Origin: Pseudoxanthomonas broegbernensis
GTDB lineage: Bacteria; Pseudomonadota; Gammaproteobacteria; Xanthomonadales; Xanthomonadaceae
Reading direction: 5' to 3'
NCBI RefSeq assembly: GCF_014202435.1
Contig: NZ_JACHGU010000002.1
Location: forward strand, 372,001 to 436,000
DNA length: 64,000 nucleotides
Shown here: positions 21,754 through 32,191 of the stretch, in pieces
Position numbering within the stretch: position 1 is the first letter of the stretch
Layout of the letters: every line of letters starts with the position of its first letter
Program-made: the position numbers and the translations under genes
The notes under the pieces: generated by a model
What the model was told of the DNA's origin: nothing
Database searches by the model: none
The model's input: only the letters and a program-made list of their open reading frames with translations

Positions 21754-23841
21754 CTACAGCAGCTCCCGCAGTAGCGGGTTGTCCCAACCGGGGCGTGGGG
21801 CGAAGCGCTCGCCATGGCGGGCGCGCAGGGTCTTGAGCGTTTCCAGCAGGGCGTCGGCGCCGCTGGCGCGGATGTGCTGGATCGGGCCGCCGCGGAACGG
21901 GGCGAAGCCGGTGCCGAAGATCGCCCCGGCATCGAGCAGGTCGGCATCGGCGACCACCCCTTCGTGGAGGCAGGCCACCGCTTCGTTGAGCAGGGGCAGG
22001 ATGAGGCGATCCTCCAGGTCCGCCGGCGCCTGGTAGCCGGCCGGCACCTCCGGCTTGACCGGCTTGCCGTTCTCCCAGCGGTAGATGCCCTGGCCGTCCT
22101 TTCTGCCGCGCTTGCCCGGCTCGACGGCGGACAGCGCCGCCGGCAGCGGCAGGCCGAGGAAGGGCGACAGTTCCGCGCCCACGCCCTGGGCCACGTCCAG
22201 GCCGACGGTGTCGATCAGTTCGATCGGGCCCATCGGCATGCCGAACTTCACCGCGGCCCGGTCGATGACCGCGCCGGGGATGCCCTCGGCAAGGGCGGTG
22301 GCCGCCTCCAGCATGTAGGGGAACAGCACCCGATTGACCAGGAACCCGGGGGTACCGGCCACCGGCACCGGGAACTTGTCCAGTGCCTTGCAGAACGCGG
22401 CCAGGCGCTCGACCGTGGCCGCGTCCAGGCGGTCGTGCTGGACGATCTCCACCAGCGGCATCGACGCCACCGGGTTGAAGTAGTGCAGGCCGGCGAACTG
22501 CGCCGGGCGGGCGATGTGTTCGCGCAGCTCGTCCAGCGGGATGGACGAGGTGTTGCTGGTCAGCAGCGCATCGGCCTTCATCCGCGGCTCCAGCGCCTGG
22601 TACAGCGCGCGCTTGGCCTGCGGGTCCTCGACGATCGCCTCGATCACCAGGTCGGCCTGGGCCGCGCCATCGCCGGCCAGGTCGGATTTCAGCCGCGCGG
22701 CCACGGCCGGCCGCTTGCCTTCGTCCTTGACCTTCTTCGCGAACAGTTCCTGCGCGCGTCCCAGCGCGGCGTCGATGAAGCGCTGCTCGCGGTCCTGCAG
22801 GGTCACCTCGAAGCCCTTGTAGGCCGCCCAGGCGGCGATGTCGCCGCCCATCACCCCGGCGCCGACCACGTGCACGCGCGCGATCCCCGCCAGCGGCTCG
22901 CCGCTGGCATCCAGCGTGTCCTTGCCGCCCAGGCCCTTGAGCCGCTCGCTGAGGAAGAAGATGCGGATCAGGTTGCGCGCGGCCGGAGTGCCGGCCAGCT
23001 TGACCACGGCGCGGCGCTCGGCGTCCAGGCGCGCCTGGATGCCGCCGCCGCCGCTGCGCTCCCACACGCCGATCAGCGCGTACGGGGCGGGGTAGTGGTC
23101 CTTCCTGGCCTTGCGCGCGACCTGCTTGGCCATCTGCGGGGCGAGGACCTTGCGCGCCACCCAGGTATTGGTCGCCCAGCCCAGGAAGCGCTGCCGGAAC
23201 GGCCGCTGCACGCCCTTGAGCGCCAGCGCGGCGGCCGCGTCCTCCAGCAGCGCCGTCTCGACCACCTTGTCGACCAGGCCGATGCCGCGCGCGGCCGGGG
23301 CCGACAGGGTGCGCCCGGTCAGCATCATGTCCATCGCCGCCGGCGCGCCGACCAGCCGCGGCAGGCGCGCGCTGCCGCCCCAGCCGGGGAAGATGCCCAG
23401 CTTGGTCTCGGGCAGGCCGATCCGGGTGGAGCCGTCGCTGGAGGCCGCCCGGTAGTCGCAGGCCAGCGCCAGCTCGGTGCCGCCGCCCATGCAGAAGCCG
23501 TGGATCGCCGCGGCGGTCGGACAGGGCAGCTCGGCCACCTTCTGGAACACGGCCTGGCCGCGGCGAATGGCGTCGTCCACCGTGCCCTTGCGGTCGAACT
23601 CCTGGAATTCCTTCAGGTCGGCGCCGGCGATGAAGCCCGACGGCTTGGCCGAGCGGAACACCACGCCGGCCGGCGGATCGATGGCCAGCCGCTCCACGAT
23701 GTCGGCCAGTTCGATCAGCACGTCCTGCGACAGCGCGTTGACCGGTGCGTCCTGGCGGTCCAGCGACAGCACTACCACGCCGTCGTCGCGGCGCGCGGCT
23801 TGCCAGTGGCTGAATCGGAGTCCGTCGAAACCTGCGAGCAT
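21754..23841 (-). CDS. fadJ: 3-hydroxyacyl-CoA dehydrogenase/enoyl-CoA hydratase (FadJ-type)
   Basis: 695 aa bifunctional beta-oxidation enzyme. The N-terminal crotonase domain (1-~190) has FIAGADLKEF and HGFCMGGGTELALACDYR. A NAD-binding domain begins near residue 315 (VHVVGAGVMGGDIA) with SNTSSIPL and HYFNPVASMPLVEIV, then the C-terminal 3HCDH domains with FGTGFAPFRGGP. No thiolase gene adjoins it, so it is probably a single-gene transcript. It could equally be called FadB-like; no fadA is in the window. Confidence 0.9.
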   Translation of the reverse strand: MLAGFDGLRFSHWQAARRDDGVVVLSLDRQDAPVNALSQDVLIELADIVERLAIDPPAGVVFRSAKPSGFIAGADLKEFQEFDRKGTVDDAIRRGQAVFQKVAELPCPTAAAIHGFCMGGGTELALACDYRAASSDGSTRIGLPETKLGIFPGWGGSARLPRLVGAPAAMDMMLTGRTLSAPAARGIGLVDKVVETALLEDAAAALALKGVQRPFRQRFLGWATNTWVARKVLAPQMAKQVARKARKDHYPAPYALIGVWERSGGGGIQARLDAERRAVVKLAGTPAARNLIRIFFLSERLKGLGGKDTLDASGEPLAGIARVHVVGAGVMGGDIAAWAAYKGFEVTLQDREQRFIDAALGRAQELFAKKVKDEGKRPAVAARLKSDLAGDGAAQADLVIEAIVEDPQAKRALYQALEPRMKADALLTSNTSSIPLDELREHIARPAQFAGLHYFNPVASMPLVEIVQHDRLDAATVERLAAFCKALDKFPVPVAGTPGFLVNRVLFPYMLEAATALAEGIPGAVIDRAAVKFGMPMGPIELIDTVGLDVAQGVGAELSPFLGLPLPAALSAVEPGKRGRKDGQGIYRWENGKPVKPEVPAGYQAPADLEDRLILPLLNEAVACLHEGVVADADLLDAGAIFGTGFAPFRGGPIQHIRASGADALLETLKTLRARHGERFAPRPGWDNPLLRELL

Positions 23842-24072
23842 GGCGAAACCATCCGGTCGTGTACGGAGAAGCGGCTATCATCCCGAGGTTGTTTCCGCCG
23901 CGTCAAATCCCATACATGTGCATACGGAGCCGGCACCAGGCGTGACGGGCGGCACGCGCGATCCTGCGCGCACGGCGGTTAAGGTTCTGCATGGGCGCCG
24001 CACCCGCGGCGGCGGCCGTGGCTCCATCGAACCCGAATCCATGATTTCCGGAGCGGCCCGCGCCAGGCCGCT

Positions 24073-24099
24073 GAACTTTTCCCGGCAACGGCGGTCACA
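24073..24099 (+). promoter_or_regulatory. Candidate RpoE-type autoregulatory promoter
   Basis: GAACTT (24073-24078), a 15-bp spacer and GTCACA (24094-24099) match the GGAACTT/GTCnnA pattern of sigma-E promoters in five of seven and four of four defined bases. It lies 40 bp before the rpoE start in the otherwise featureless 300-bp divergent gap between fadJ and rpoE. Confidence 0.4.
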
Positions 24100-24139
24100 G
24101 CGCACGGCCATGGCCGAGCTGACAGGAGTGCGGCCCGGC

Positions 24140-24769
24140 ATGGCCGATGCGATGCAAAAGGATTCACCCCAGGAGCTGGACCTCGAGCTGGTCCGTCGCG
24201 TGCAGCGCGGCGACAGCGCGGCATTCGACCTGCTGGTGCGCAAGTACCAGCACCGGATCGTCGGGCTGATCGGCCGCTATGTCGCCGACTGGAGCGAGTG
24301 CCAGGATGTCGCCCAGGACACCTTCATCCGCGCCTACCGCGCGATCGGGAATTTCCGCGGCGACGCCCAGTTCTATACGTGGCTGCACCGGATCGCCGTG
24401 AACACCGCCAAGAACCACCTGGTCGCCCACAACCGCCGTCCGCCCATGGACGACATCGACGCCGGCGACGCCGAGCAGTACGACGTCGGCATCCGCCTGC
24501 GCGACACCGACACGCCCGAGCGCGAGGCCATGCGCGAGGAACTGGAGCGCACGGTGATGAAGGCGGTGGACGCGTTGCCCGAGGAGTTGCGGACCGCCAT
24601 CACCCTGCGCGAGGTGGAAGGCCTGAGCTACGAGGAGATCGCGCAGAAGATGCAGTGCCCGATCGGCACGGTGCGCTCGCGAATCTTCCGTGCCCGCGAA
24701 GCCATCGATGTCGAACTTCGGCCGCTGCTCGATGTCCAAAGCGCTACCCGCGAGCGAAACCGCCCATGA
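24140..24769 (+). CDS. rpoE: RNA polymerase sigma-E factor
   Basis: 209 aa. Region 2 is LLVRKYQHRIVGLIGRYV then DVAQDTFIRAYRAIGNFRG. Region 4 is LREVEGLSYEEIAQKMQCPIGTVRSRIFRAR. The core is close to RpoE of Xanthomonas and Pseudomonas AlgU. It reads envelope-stress promoters. ATG 24140 has an AGGAG at 24124-24128; an internal ATG at 24152 is possible. Its stop overlaps the anti-sigma gene (ATGA), as in other xanthomonads. Confidence 0.96.
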   Translation: MADAMQKDSPQELDLELVRRVQRGDSAAFDLLVRKYQHRIVGLIGRYVADWSECQDVAQDTFIRAYRAIGNFRGDAQFYTWLHRIAVNTAKNHLVAHNRRPPMDDIDAGDAEQYDVGIRLRDTDTPEREAMREELERTVMKAVDALPEELRTAITLREVEGLSYEEIAQKMQCPIGTVRSRIFRAREAIDVELRPLLDVQSATRERNRP

Positions 24770-25710
24770 GCCAAGACATGACCCCTTCCACCACCGGCGC
24801 CGACAAGCTCGAACGCCACCACCGCCAGCAGTTGTCGGCCCTGGTCGATGGCGCGCTGGCACCGGACGAGGCGCGCTTCCTGCTGCGCCGCCTCCAGCAC
24901 GACCAGGAGCTGGCCACCTGCTACGAGCGCTGGCACCTGTGCGGCCAGGCGCTGCGCGGGCAGTTGCATGCGCTGGCCGCGCCGGACCTGGGCGCGCGCG
25001 TGGCCGCGGCGATCCGGATGGAAGTGGCGCTGCCCGTGGCGCGCACCGCCGGCACCCGCCCCGGCTGGGTCCGCTGGGGCGGCGGGGCGGCGGCGCTGGC
25101 CGCCTCGGTCGCGGCGGTGGCCCTGTTCGTGAGCCGGCCGCAGGCGCCGGTGCAGACCGGCCCGGCACCGGCGGTGCTGGCGGCCGATTCGATCCCGGCC
25201 GATGCTGCGCCCGCGGCCGCTGCCACCGCACAGGCGCTGGCCGCGTCGGACGCGTCCCGGGCCGTGCCCGAGGGCGATGCGCGGCTGGCCGCCACGCAGG
25301 ATGAGCCGCGCGCCGCGACCCGCACCCCGCGTCCCGCGCGTCCGCAGGCGGTGGTGCGCGAATCCCTGCCGATCGCGGCAATGGCCCCGGCCCCGGTCCG
25401 CAGCGTCGCGGTGGCCGATGCCGGCCCTGCCGGTGCAGCGGTCGCCGCCGCCAGCGCGATGGCGCCTTCCACTTCCGTCGCCTCGCAGCAGGCGCGCGCG
25501 CCGTTCGCCTCCGCGCCGCTGGATGCGCGGCCATGGCCGCGCGCGGCGCTGCCGCAGCAGGCCAACGGCGCCTATACCGCCAGCTTCGGCGGCGAGAGCA
25601 CCGCCGCGCGCACCTTCTATCCGTTCGAGCCGCGGCTCCCCGCCGCCGTGCCGGCCGCGGAAGGCGTGCCCCCGCCGGCGCCGCATCCGGCCGGGGACGC
25701 GCCGCGCTGA
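24766..25710 (+). CDS. rseA: Anti-sigma-E factor (RseA-like)
   Basis: 314 aa. The cytoplasmic N-terminal RseA domain (HRQQLSALVDGALAPDEARFLLRRL) binds the sigma factor. One membrane helix follows at about residues 104-122. The periplasmic part is long, Ala/Pro-rich and low-complexity, ending in AYTASFGGESTAARTFYPFEPRLP. It should be released by regulated proteolysis under envelope stress. Coupled to rpoE by overlap. Confidence 0.9.
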   Translation: MSQDMTPSTTGADKLERHHRQQLSALVDGALAPDEARFLLRRLQHDQELATCYERWHLCGQALRGQLHALAAPDLGARVAAAIRMEVALPVARTAGTRPGWVRWGGGAAALAASVAAVALFVSRPQAPVQTGPAPAVLAADSIPADAAPAAAATAQALAASDASRAVPEGDARLAATQDEPRAATRTPRPARPQAVVRESLPIAAMAPAPVRSVAVADAGPAGAAVAAASAMAPSTSVASQQARAPFASAPLDARPWPRAALPQQANGAYTASFGGESTAARTFYPFEPRLPAAVPAAEGVPPPAPHPAGDAPR

Positions 25711-25816
25711 AGCCGCGGCCGTTGCTCCCTTCCTGCCGTTCCGCTCCCGGAAGCCGCCTGCGGCCGGCCGGGCAGCGGCCGGTCGTTTCCACGCACGATA
25801 CGAGGCCCGCCTCCGC

Positions 25817-27325
25817 ATGAATCCACGTGTCCGCAATCGCCTGTTCGCCGCCCTGGCCCTGACCGTCCCGCTCGTGGCCTGCGCGCGCGATCCCCAGCCC
25901 GCCGCGCCGCCGCCCGCGCCGGCCGCCGCCCAGACCGTACCGGCCGCGCCGCTGGTCACCGGCCTGCCCGATTTCACCCGCCTGGTGGAACAGGTCGCGC
26001 CCGGCGTGGTCAACATCGAGGCGCGCACCAGCCCGCGCGTGGCCTCGCGCGGCGGCATGCCCGACGAGCAGCAGATCCCGGAAATCTTCCGCCGCTTCTT
26101 CGGCCCCGGCTTCGGCATGCCCGGCCCGGCGCCGGAAGCGATGCCGGGGCGCTCGCTGGGTTCGGGCTTCCTGATCGGCGACGGCTACGTGCTGACCAAC
26201 CACCACGTGGTCGACGGCGCCGATACCATCACCGTGCGCCTGGACGACCGCCGCGAGTTTTCCGCCGAGCTGGTCGGCAGCGACGAGGCCTACGACGTGG
26301 CCCTGCTCAAGGTCGAGGCCAAGAACCTGCCGAGCCTGCGCCTGGGCGACTCGGCCGCGCTCAAGCAGGGCCAGTGGGTGGTGGCCATCGGCTCGCCGCT
26401 GGGCCTGGAGCAGTCGGTGACCGCCGGCATCGTCAGCGCGCTGGGGCGCAGCGGTGGCCGCGGCCAGCAGTACGTGCCCTTCATCCAGACCGACGTGGCG
26501 ATCAACCGCGGCAACTCCGGCGGGCCTCTGCTCAATACCGCCGGCGAGGTGGTGGGCATCAACTCGCAGATCCTGAGCAACTCGGGCGGCTACATGGGCG
26601 TGAGCTTCGCCATCCCCATCGACCTGGCGATGAGCGCGGTGGAGCAGATCAAGAAGACCGGCAAGGTCAGCCGAGGGATGCTCGGGGTGACCATCGAGCC
26701 GGTCGACGCGAACAAGGCCAAGGCGCTGGGCCTGGACAGCAGCCGCGGCGCGCTGGTCAACAACGTCGAGGCCGGCAGCGCGGCGGCCAAGGGCGGGGTG
26801 GAGATCGGCGACGTGATCGTCTCGATCAACGGCCAGCCGGTGAACAGCCACGCGGACCTGCCGCCCATGGTGGGCATGCTGCCGCCGGGCACCAAGGCCA
26901 GGGTCGGCGTGATCCGCGACGGCAAGCAGCGCGAACTGGGCGTGACCCTGGGCGAGCTGACCAGCGACATGCAGCGGCTGGCCGCCAGCCCCGGCGCCGA
27001 GCGCGGCACCGGTCCGGCCGCGGCCGCGCCGGCTACGCTGATCGGCCTGCGCGTGGCCGACCTGGATGCGGCCGCGCGCCGGCAACTGGGCCTGGACGCG
27101 GGCGAAGGCGTGCGCATCGTCGGCGTGGAAAGCGCCGAGGCGCGCGAGGCCGGGTTGCGCCCGGGCATGGTGATCCTGCGGGTGGGGCGCACGCCGGTGG
27201 CCAGCGTGGCCGAGCTGGAACGCCAGGTGCGCGGTTTCCGCAGCGGCGAAGTGGCGATGCTGCTGGTCCGCAACCCGTCCGGGGCGACCAGCTTCGTGGC
27301 GCTCGCCATCGGCGCGGGCGACTGA
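25817..27325 (+). CDS. mucD: HtrA/DegP-type periplasmic serine protease, probably lipid-anchored
   Basis: 502 aa. The trypsin-like domain has the His (LTNHHVVDG), Asp (AYDVALLKV) and Ser ([10 protein letters not shown]) of the catalytic triad, followed by two PDZ domains (from [10 protein letters not shown] and from [10 protein letters not shown]). Third gene of rpoE-rseA-mucD, the usual xanthomonad operon for envelope quality control. The N-terminus reads [15 protein letters not shown] (19-22) fits a lipobox, so it may be a lipoprotein rather than a soluble DegP. Confidence 0.94.
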   Translation: MNPRVRNRLFAALALTVPLVACARDPQPAAPPPAPAAAQTVPAAPLVTGLPDFTRLVEQVAPGVVNIEARTSPRVASRGGMPDEQQIPEIFRRFFGPGFGMPGPAPEAMPGRSLGSGFLIGDGYVLTNHHVVDGADTITVRLDDRREFSAELVGSDEAYDVALLKVEAKNLPSLRLGDSAALKQGQWVVAIGSPLGLEQSVTAGIVSALGRSGGRGQQYVPFIQTDVAINRGNSGGPLLNTAGEVVGINSQILSNSGGYMGVSFAIPIDLAMSAVEQIKKTGKVSRGMLGVTIEPVDANKAKALGLDSSRGALVNNVEAGSAAAKGGVEIGDVIVSINGQPVNSHADLPPMVGMLPPGTKARVGVIRDGKQRELGVTLGELTSDMQRLAASPGAERGTGPAAAAPATLIGLRVADLDAAARRQLGLDAGEGVRIVGVESAEAREAGLRPGMVILRVGRTPVASVAELERQVRGFRSGEVAMLLVRNPSGATSFVALAIGAGD

Positions 27326-27522
27326 GTCCGCCGAGGTGGCCGGTTCCCTCGGGCCGGCCACCGAAGATTCCCGCGCGGCGCGGTCTTCACGCGCACGGGA
27401 AGCGCCCCGTCCGGCCGATACGGGCCGGGCGAGGCGACACGCAGGCGATGGGCAGGCCCATGGAGAGCGTCGCGGCATGCGATAATCCGCGACTGTCCGA
27501 CGACGGTCCCGCCGCCGCTCCC

Positions 27523-29331
27523 ATGTCTTCCGATCCGATGCGGTCCATCCGCAACTTCTCCATCATCGCCCATGTCGACCACGGCAAGTCGACCCTGGCC
27601 GACCGCATCATCCAGATCTGCGGCGGCCTGACCGCGCGCGAGATGGAGGCGCAGGTGCTCGACAACAACCCGATCGAGCGCGAGCGTGGCATCACCATCA
27701 AGGCGCAGTCGGTGTCGGTGCCCTACACCGCGCGCAACGGCCAGACCTACCACCTCAACTTCATCGACACCCCCGGCCACGTCGACTTCAGCTACGAGGT
27801 CAGCCGCTCGCTGGCCGCCTGCGAGGGCGCGCTGCTGGTGGTCGACGCCGCGCAGGGCGTGGAGGCGCAGTCGGTGGCCAACTGCTACACCGCGGTGGAG
27901 CAGGGCCTGGAAGTGGTGCCGGTGCTGAACAAGATCGACCTGCCCACGGCCGACATCGAGCGCGCCAAGGCCGAGATCGAGGCGGTGATCGGCATCGACG
28001 CCTCCGAGGCGGTGGCGGTCAGCGCCAAGACCGGCCTCAACGTGGAGGAGGTGCTGGAGGCCATCGTCCACCGCATCCCGCCGCCGCAGCCGCGCGACAC
28101 CGACAGGCTGCAGGCGCTGATCATCGACTCATGGTTCGACAACTACCTGGGCGTGGTCTCGCTGGTGCGCGTGATGCAGGGCGAGATCAAGCCCGGCGAC
28201 AAGCTGCTGGTGATGTCCACCGGCCGCAGCCACCAGGTCGACAACGTCGGCGTGTTCACGCCCAAGCGCAAGGTCATGCCGCATCTGCGCGCCGGCGAGG
28301 TCGGCTGGATCACCGCCAGCATCAAGGACGTGCACGGCGCGCCGGTGGGCGACACCCTGACCCTGGCCGGCAACCCGGCGCCCAAGCCGCTGCCCGGCTT
28401 CCAGGAGATGCAGCCGCGCGTGTTCTCGGGCCTGTTCCCGGTCGACGCCGAGGACTACCCCGACCTGCGCGAGGCGCTGGACAAGCTGCGCCTGAACGAC
28501 GCCGCGCTGCGCTTCGAGCCGGAGAGCTCGGAGGCGATGGGCTTCGGCTTCCGCTGCGGCTTCCTGGGCATGCTGCACATGGAGATCGTGCAGGAGCGCC
28601 TGGAGCGCGAATACGACCTCAACCTCATCACCACCGCGCCGACGGTGGTGTACGAAGTCCTGCTGACCGACGGCGAGGTGATGCCGCTCGACAACCCGGC
28701 CAAGCTGCCGGCGGCGAACAGGATCGACGAAATCCGCGAGCCGATCATCCGCGCCAACATCCTCACGCCGCCGGACTACGTCGGCAACGTCATCACCCTG
28801 TGCGAGGAGAAACGCGGCAGCCAGGTCGGCATCCAGTACCTGGGCAGCCAGGTGCAGATCAGCTACGAGCTGCCGATGGCCGAGGTGGTGCTGGACTTCT
28901 TCGACCGGCTGAAGTCGGTCAGCCGCGGCTACGCCTCGCTCGACTACCACTTCGTGCGCTTCGAGGCCGGCCCCTTCGTGCGCGTGGACACGCTGATCAA
29001 CGGCGACAAGGTCGATGCGCTGTCGATCATCGTCCACCGCAGCCACGCCGACCGCCGCGGCCGCGAGCTGTGCGACAAGATGAAGGACCTGATCCCGCGC
29101 CAGCAGTTCGACGTGGCCATCCAGGCGGCGATCGGCTCGCAGATCATCTCGCGGTCCACGGTCAAGGCGCTGCGCAAGAACGTGCTGGCCAAGTGCTACG
29201 GCGGCGACATCTCGCGCAAGAAGAAGCTGCTGGAGAAGCAGAAGGAAGGCAAGAAGCGGATGAAGCAGGTCGGCCGCGTGGAGATCCCCCAGGAGGCGTT
29301 CCTGGCGGTGTTGAGTACTGGCAAGGAATGA
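27523..29331 (+). CDS. lepA: Elongation factor 4 (LepA)
   Basis: 602 aa from ATG 27523 ([12 protein letters not shown]); the internal ATG 27538 gives 597 aa and is a credible alternative, since neither has a clear ribosome site. G1 [10 protein letters not shown]2 [10 protein letters not shown]3 DTPGHVDF and G4 NKIDLP are intact. The C-terminal LepA-specific region ends [21 protein letters not shown]. It is a ribosome-associated GTPase. GATAAT at 27481 could be the -10 of its promoter. Confidence 0.97.
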   Translation: MSSDPMRSIRNFSIIAHVDHGKSTLADRIIQICGGLTAREMEAQVLDNNPIERERGITIKAQSVSVPYTARNGQTYHLNFIDTPGHVDFSYEVSRSLAACEGALLVVDAAQGVEAQSVANCYTAVEQGLEVVPVLNKIDLPTADIERAKAEIEAVIGIDASEAVAVSAKTGLNVEEVLEAIVHRIPPPQPRDTDRLQALIIDSWFDNYLGVVSLVRVMQGEIKPGDKLLVMSTGRSHQVDNVGVFTPKRKVMPHLRAGEVGWITASIKDVHGAPVGDTLTLAGNPAPKPLPGFQEMQPRVFSGLFPVDAEDYPDLREALDKLRLNDAALRFEPESSEAMGFGFRCGFLGMLHMEIVQERLEREYDLNLITTAPTVVYEVLLTDGEVMPLDNPAKLPAANRIDEIREPIIRANILTPPDYVGNVITLCEEKRGSQVGIQYLGSQVQISYELPMAEVVLDFFDRLKSVSRGYASLDYHFVRFEAGPFVRVDTLINGDKVDALSIIVHRSHADRRGRELCDKMKDLIPRQQFDVAIQAAIGSQIISRSTVKALRKNVLAKCYGGDISRKKKLLEKQKEGKKRMKQVGRVEIPQEAFLAVLSTGKE

Positions 29332-29340
29332 GGTGTCCGA

Positions 29341-30141
29341 ATGAAATGGTTTGAGATCGGCCTGGTCGTGCTGACCTTCGCCACCGGCATCGTGTGGCTG
29401 CTGGACAAGCTGTTCTTCGCCAAGCGCCGCGCCGCCTCCGGCGGGCTGCTGGACGACGAGCCGGTGGTGGTGGACTACTCGCGCGCCTTCTTCCCGGTGC
29501 TGGCGGTGGTGCTGGTGCTGCGCAGCTTCGTCGCCGAGCCGTACAAGATCCCTTCCAGCTCGATGATGCCCAACCTGCTGATCGGCGACTTCATCCTGGT
29601 CAACAAGTTCGCCTACGGCCTGCGCCTGCCGGTGAACAACCACAAATTCGTGGCGCTGGGCGAGCCGGCGCGCGGCGACGTGGTGGTGTTCAAGCCGCCG
29701 CACGACCCGGAGCAGAACTGGATCAAGCGCGTGGTGGGCCTGCCCGGCGACCGCATCGGCTTCCACGGCGACACCCTGTACATCAACGGCGAGGCGGTGG
29801 AATACCAGCCCATCGGCCGGTACACCGGCACCGGCCGCGGCGCGGAGATGACCGGCGCCACCCTGCTGACCGAGCGCCTGCCCGGGCGCGAGCACCAGGT
29901 GCTGGAGTGGATCGACCGGGCCAACCCGTCCGGGCAGGGCGAGTGGACGGTCCCGGCCGGCCAGTATTTCGTCATGGGCGACAATCGTGATAATAGCGAG
30001 GACAGCCGGTTCTGGACGCGGACCCACTTCCTGCCCGAGGAGAACCTGCGGGGCAGGGCGTTCCTGATCTGGCTGAACTGCGAGGGCTGGTTCTGCAAGG
30101 GAAGTTTCGATCCGTCGCGGATCGGGACATCGATCAAGTAG
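29341..30141 (+). CDS. lepB: Signal peptidase I
   Basis: 266 aa. Two N-terminal membrane segments (about 5-22 and 49-65) precede the catalytic Ser74 (IPSSSMMPNLL) and Lys129 (NWIKRVVGLPGD). The C-terminal VMGDNRDNSEDSRFW box is present. It removes Sec signal peptides. It follows lepA by 9 bp, the conserved lepA-lepB order. Confidence 0.97.
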   Translation: MKWFEIGLVVLTFATGIVWLLDKLFFAKRRAASGGLLDDEPVVVDYSRAFFPVLAVVLVLRSFVAEPYKIPSSSMMPNLLIGDFILVNKFAYGLRLPVNNHKFVALGEPARGDVVVFKPPHDPEQNWIKRVVGLPGDRIGFHGDTLYINGEAVEYQPIGRYTGTGRGAEMTGATLLTERLPGREHQVLEWIDRANPSGQGEWTVPAGQYFVMGDNRDNSEDSRFWTRTHFLPEENLRGRAFLIWLNCEGWFCKGSFDPSRIGTSIK

Positions 30142-30163
30142 GCATGCAGCGAAGGGGATGGCA

Positions 30164-30541
30164 ATGAAGCGCAAGCAAGGCGGTCTGAGCCTGGTGGGGT
30201 TCCTGGTCGTGCTGGCGGTGGTCGGCTTCACCGCCTACATCGGCATGAAGCTGTTCCCGATGTACCAGGAGTACTACTCGGTGCGCACGGCGATGAAGAG
30301 CCTGGCCAACGAGCCGGGCGTGGCCGACATGGACCCGGCCAAGGTCCAGGACCTGTTCTTCCGCCGCCTGTACATCAGCTACTCGGAGAACGTGAAGGCG
30401 CAGAACGTGAAGTTCGAGCGCACCGACGGCGGCTGGCGGATGAAGGTGAACTACGAGGTGCGCCGGCCGCTGGTCGGCAACCTGGACGTGGTGGGCCGCT
30501 TCGACACCACCCAGGACCTGACCCGGCGCGGTGCCAACTGA
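30164..30541 (+). CDS. DUF4845 membrane protein
   Basis: 125 aa from ATG 30164, which has GAAGGGG at 30151-30157; the in-frame ATG 30158 would leave almost no spacing. Its pilin-like N-terminus ([25 protein letters not shown]) gives one membrane helix, followed by a small domain ([16 protein letters not shown] ... [21 protein letters not shown]). The gene is regularly found between lepB and rnc in gammaproteobacteria. Function unknown. Confidence 0.88.
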   Translation: MKRKQGGLSLVGFLVVLAVVGFTAYIGMKLFPMYQEYYSVRTAMKSLANEPGVADMDPAKVQDLFFRRLYISYSENVKAQNVKFERTDGGWRMKVNYEVRRPLVGNLDVVGRFDTTQDLTRRGAN

Positions 30542-31229
30542 CCGCGCCATCCTCCGCGACCGGATCGGCCATCCCTTCGCCGACCCGTCGCTGCTGGCGC
30601 AGGCGCTGACCCATCGCAGCGCCGGCACCCCGCACAACGAGCGCCTGGAGTTCCTCGGCGACGGCGTGGTCAACCTGATCGCCGCCGAGGCCCTGTACCA
30701 GCGCTGGCCCAAGGCCGACGAAGGCGTGCTCACCCGCGCCCGCGCCGAACTGGTGCGCGAGGCCTCGCTGGCCGCCATCGCCCGCACCCTGGAGCTGGGC
30801 GAACGCCTGACCCTGGGCCCGGGCGAGCTGAAGTCCGGTGGCTTCCGCCGCGATTCGATCCTGGCCGACGCGCTGGAGGCGGTGGTGGCGGCGATCTACC
30901 TGGACGCCGGCTACGAGGCCTGCCGGCGCGCCGTGCTGCCGTGGTTCGAGCAGGCCCTGGCGGCGCTGCCGGTCGGCAAGCCGGAGAAGGACGCCAAGAC
31001 CCGGTTGCAGGAATGGCTGCAGGCGCGTCAGCGGCCGCTGCCGGCCTACGAACTGGTTTCCGAAGCGGGCGAGGAGCACGCCAAGCTGTTCCTGGCCCGA
31101 TGTACCCTGAACGAACCTGCCGTCAGCGCCGACGGGCAGGGCACCTCGCGGCGGCTGGCCGAGCAGGCCGCGGCGGCGGCGGTGCTGGAACGGCTGGCGT
31201 CCCTACGCGGCACACATGAGCGGCATTGA
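30531..31229 (+). CDS. rnc: Ribonuclease III
   Basis: 232 aa from GTG 30531, overlapping the DUF4845 stop by 11 bp. The catalytic signature [15 protein letters not shown] (Ser of the usual LGDSVL replaced by Gly) and the second acidic motif [18 protein letters not shown] are present; a C-terminal dsRNA-binding domain follows ([15 protein letters not shown]). It processes rRNA and structured mRNAs. It abuts era without a gap. Confidence 0.96.
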   Translation: MPTDRAILRDRIGHPFADPSLLAQALTHRSAGTPHNERLEFLGDGVVNLIAAEALYQRWPKADEGVLTRARAELVREASLAAIARTLELGERLTLGPGELKSGGFRRDSILADALEAVVAAIYLDAGYEACRRAVLPWFEQALAALPVGKPEKDAKTRLQEWLQARQRPLPAYELVSEAGEEHAKLFLARCTLNEPAVSADGQGTSRRLAEQAAAAAVLERLASLRGTHERH

Positions 31230-32162
31230 GTGAACCCCCAAACCACCCCCGATCGCGCACCTCCCCACCGCTGCGGCAGCGTCGCCGTCGTCGGCCGCCC
31301 CAACGTGGGCAAGTCCACCCTGGTCAACGCCCTGGTCGGGGCCAAGGTCAGCATCGTCTCCAACCGGCCGCAGACCACCCGCCACCGGCTGCTGGGCATT
31401 GCCACCGTCGAGGGCGGGCAGATGCTGCTGGTCGACACGCCCGGCCTGCATCGCGAGCAGGGCAGGTTCAAGGCCTCGGCGATGAGTCGGGTGATGAACC
31501 GCACCGCGCGCGGCGCGGTGCAGGACGTGGACGCCGCGCTGCTGGTGGTCGAGGCCGGGCGCTGGGACGAGGAGGACACCCTGGCGTTCCGCGTGCTGCA
31601 CGACGCCGGCATCCCGGTGGTGCTGGTGGTCAACAAGGTCGACCGGCTCAAGGACAAGAGCGCGCTGCTGCCGTTCCTGGCCCAGGTCAGCGACGGCCGC
31701 GACTTCGCCGCGGTCCATCCGCTGTCCGCGCTCAAGCGCAAGGGCCTGGAGGCGCTGGTGCGCGACGTGCTGGCGCAATTGCCGGAAGCGCCGCCGGCGT
31801 ACGAGGAGGACGAGATCACCGACCGCAGCCAGCGCTTCCTGGCCGGCGAGCTGGTCCGCGAGCAGCTCATGCGCCAGTTGGGCGACGAACTGCCCTACGC
31901 GACCACGGTGGAGATCGAGCGCTTCGCCGAGGACGGCGCCCTGCTGCGCATCGGCGCGGTGATCTGGGTCGAGCGCGAGGGCCAGAAGCCGATCGTGATC
32001 GGCAAGGCCGGCACGCGCCTGCGCGAGATCGGCAGCAAGGCGCGCCAGCAGATGGAACGCCTGTTCGACCGCAAGGTGTTCCTGGAGACCTGGGTGCGCG
32101 TGCGCGAGGGCTGGTCCGACGACGAGGCGGCGCTGAAGGCCTTCGGCTACGGCGACAACTGA
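31230..32162 (+). CDS. era: GTPase Era
   Basis: 310 aa from GTG 31230, the base after the rnc stop. G1 [10 protein letters not shown]3 DTPGLH, G4 NKVDRLKDK and the C-terminal KH domain with [15 protein letters not shown] are clear. Era helps mature the 30S subunit. The rnc-era-recO order is standard. Confidence 0.97.
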   Translation: MNPQTTPDRAPPHRCGSVAVVGRPNVGKSTLVNALVGAKVSIVSNRPQTTRHRLLGIATVEGGQMLLVDTPGLHREQGRFKASAMSRVMNRTARGAVQDVDAALLVVEAGRWDEEDTLAFRVLHDAGIPVVLVVNKVDRLKDKSALLPFLAQVSDGRDFAAVHPLSALKRKGLEALVRDVLAQLPEAPPAYEEDEITDRSQRFLAGELVREQLMRQLGDELPYATTVEIERFAEDGALLRIGAVIWVEREGQKPIVIGKAGTRLREIGSKARQQMERLFDRKVFLETWVRVREGWSDDEAALKAFGYGDN

Positions 32163-32191
32163 CCGCGGCATGGCCGCGCCGGGCTGACAGC

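Noticed and set aside
24164-27478. A 1104-codon minus-strand open frame
   Set aside because: Antisense to rpoE-rseA-mucD; composition is that of a shadow.
27331-27522. A small gene between mucD and lepA
   Set aside because: No frame with plausible composition or ribosome site; only a possible lepA promoter.
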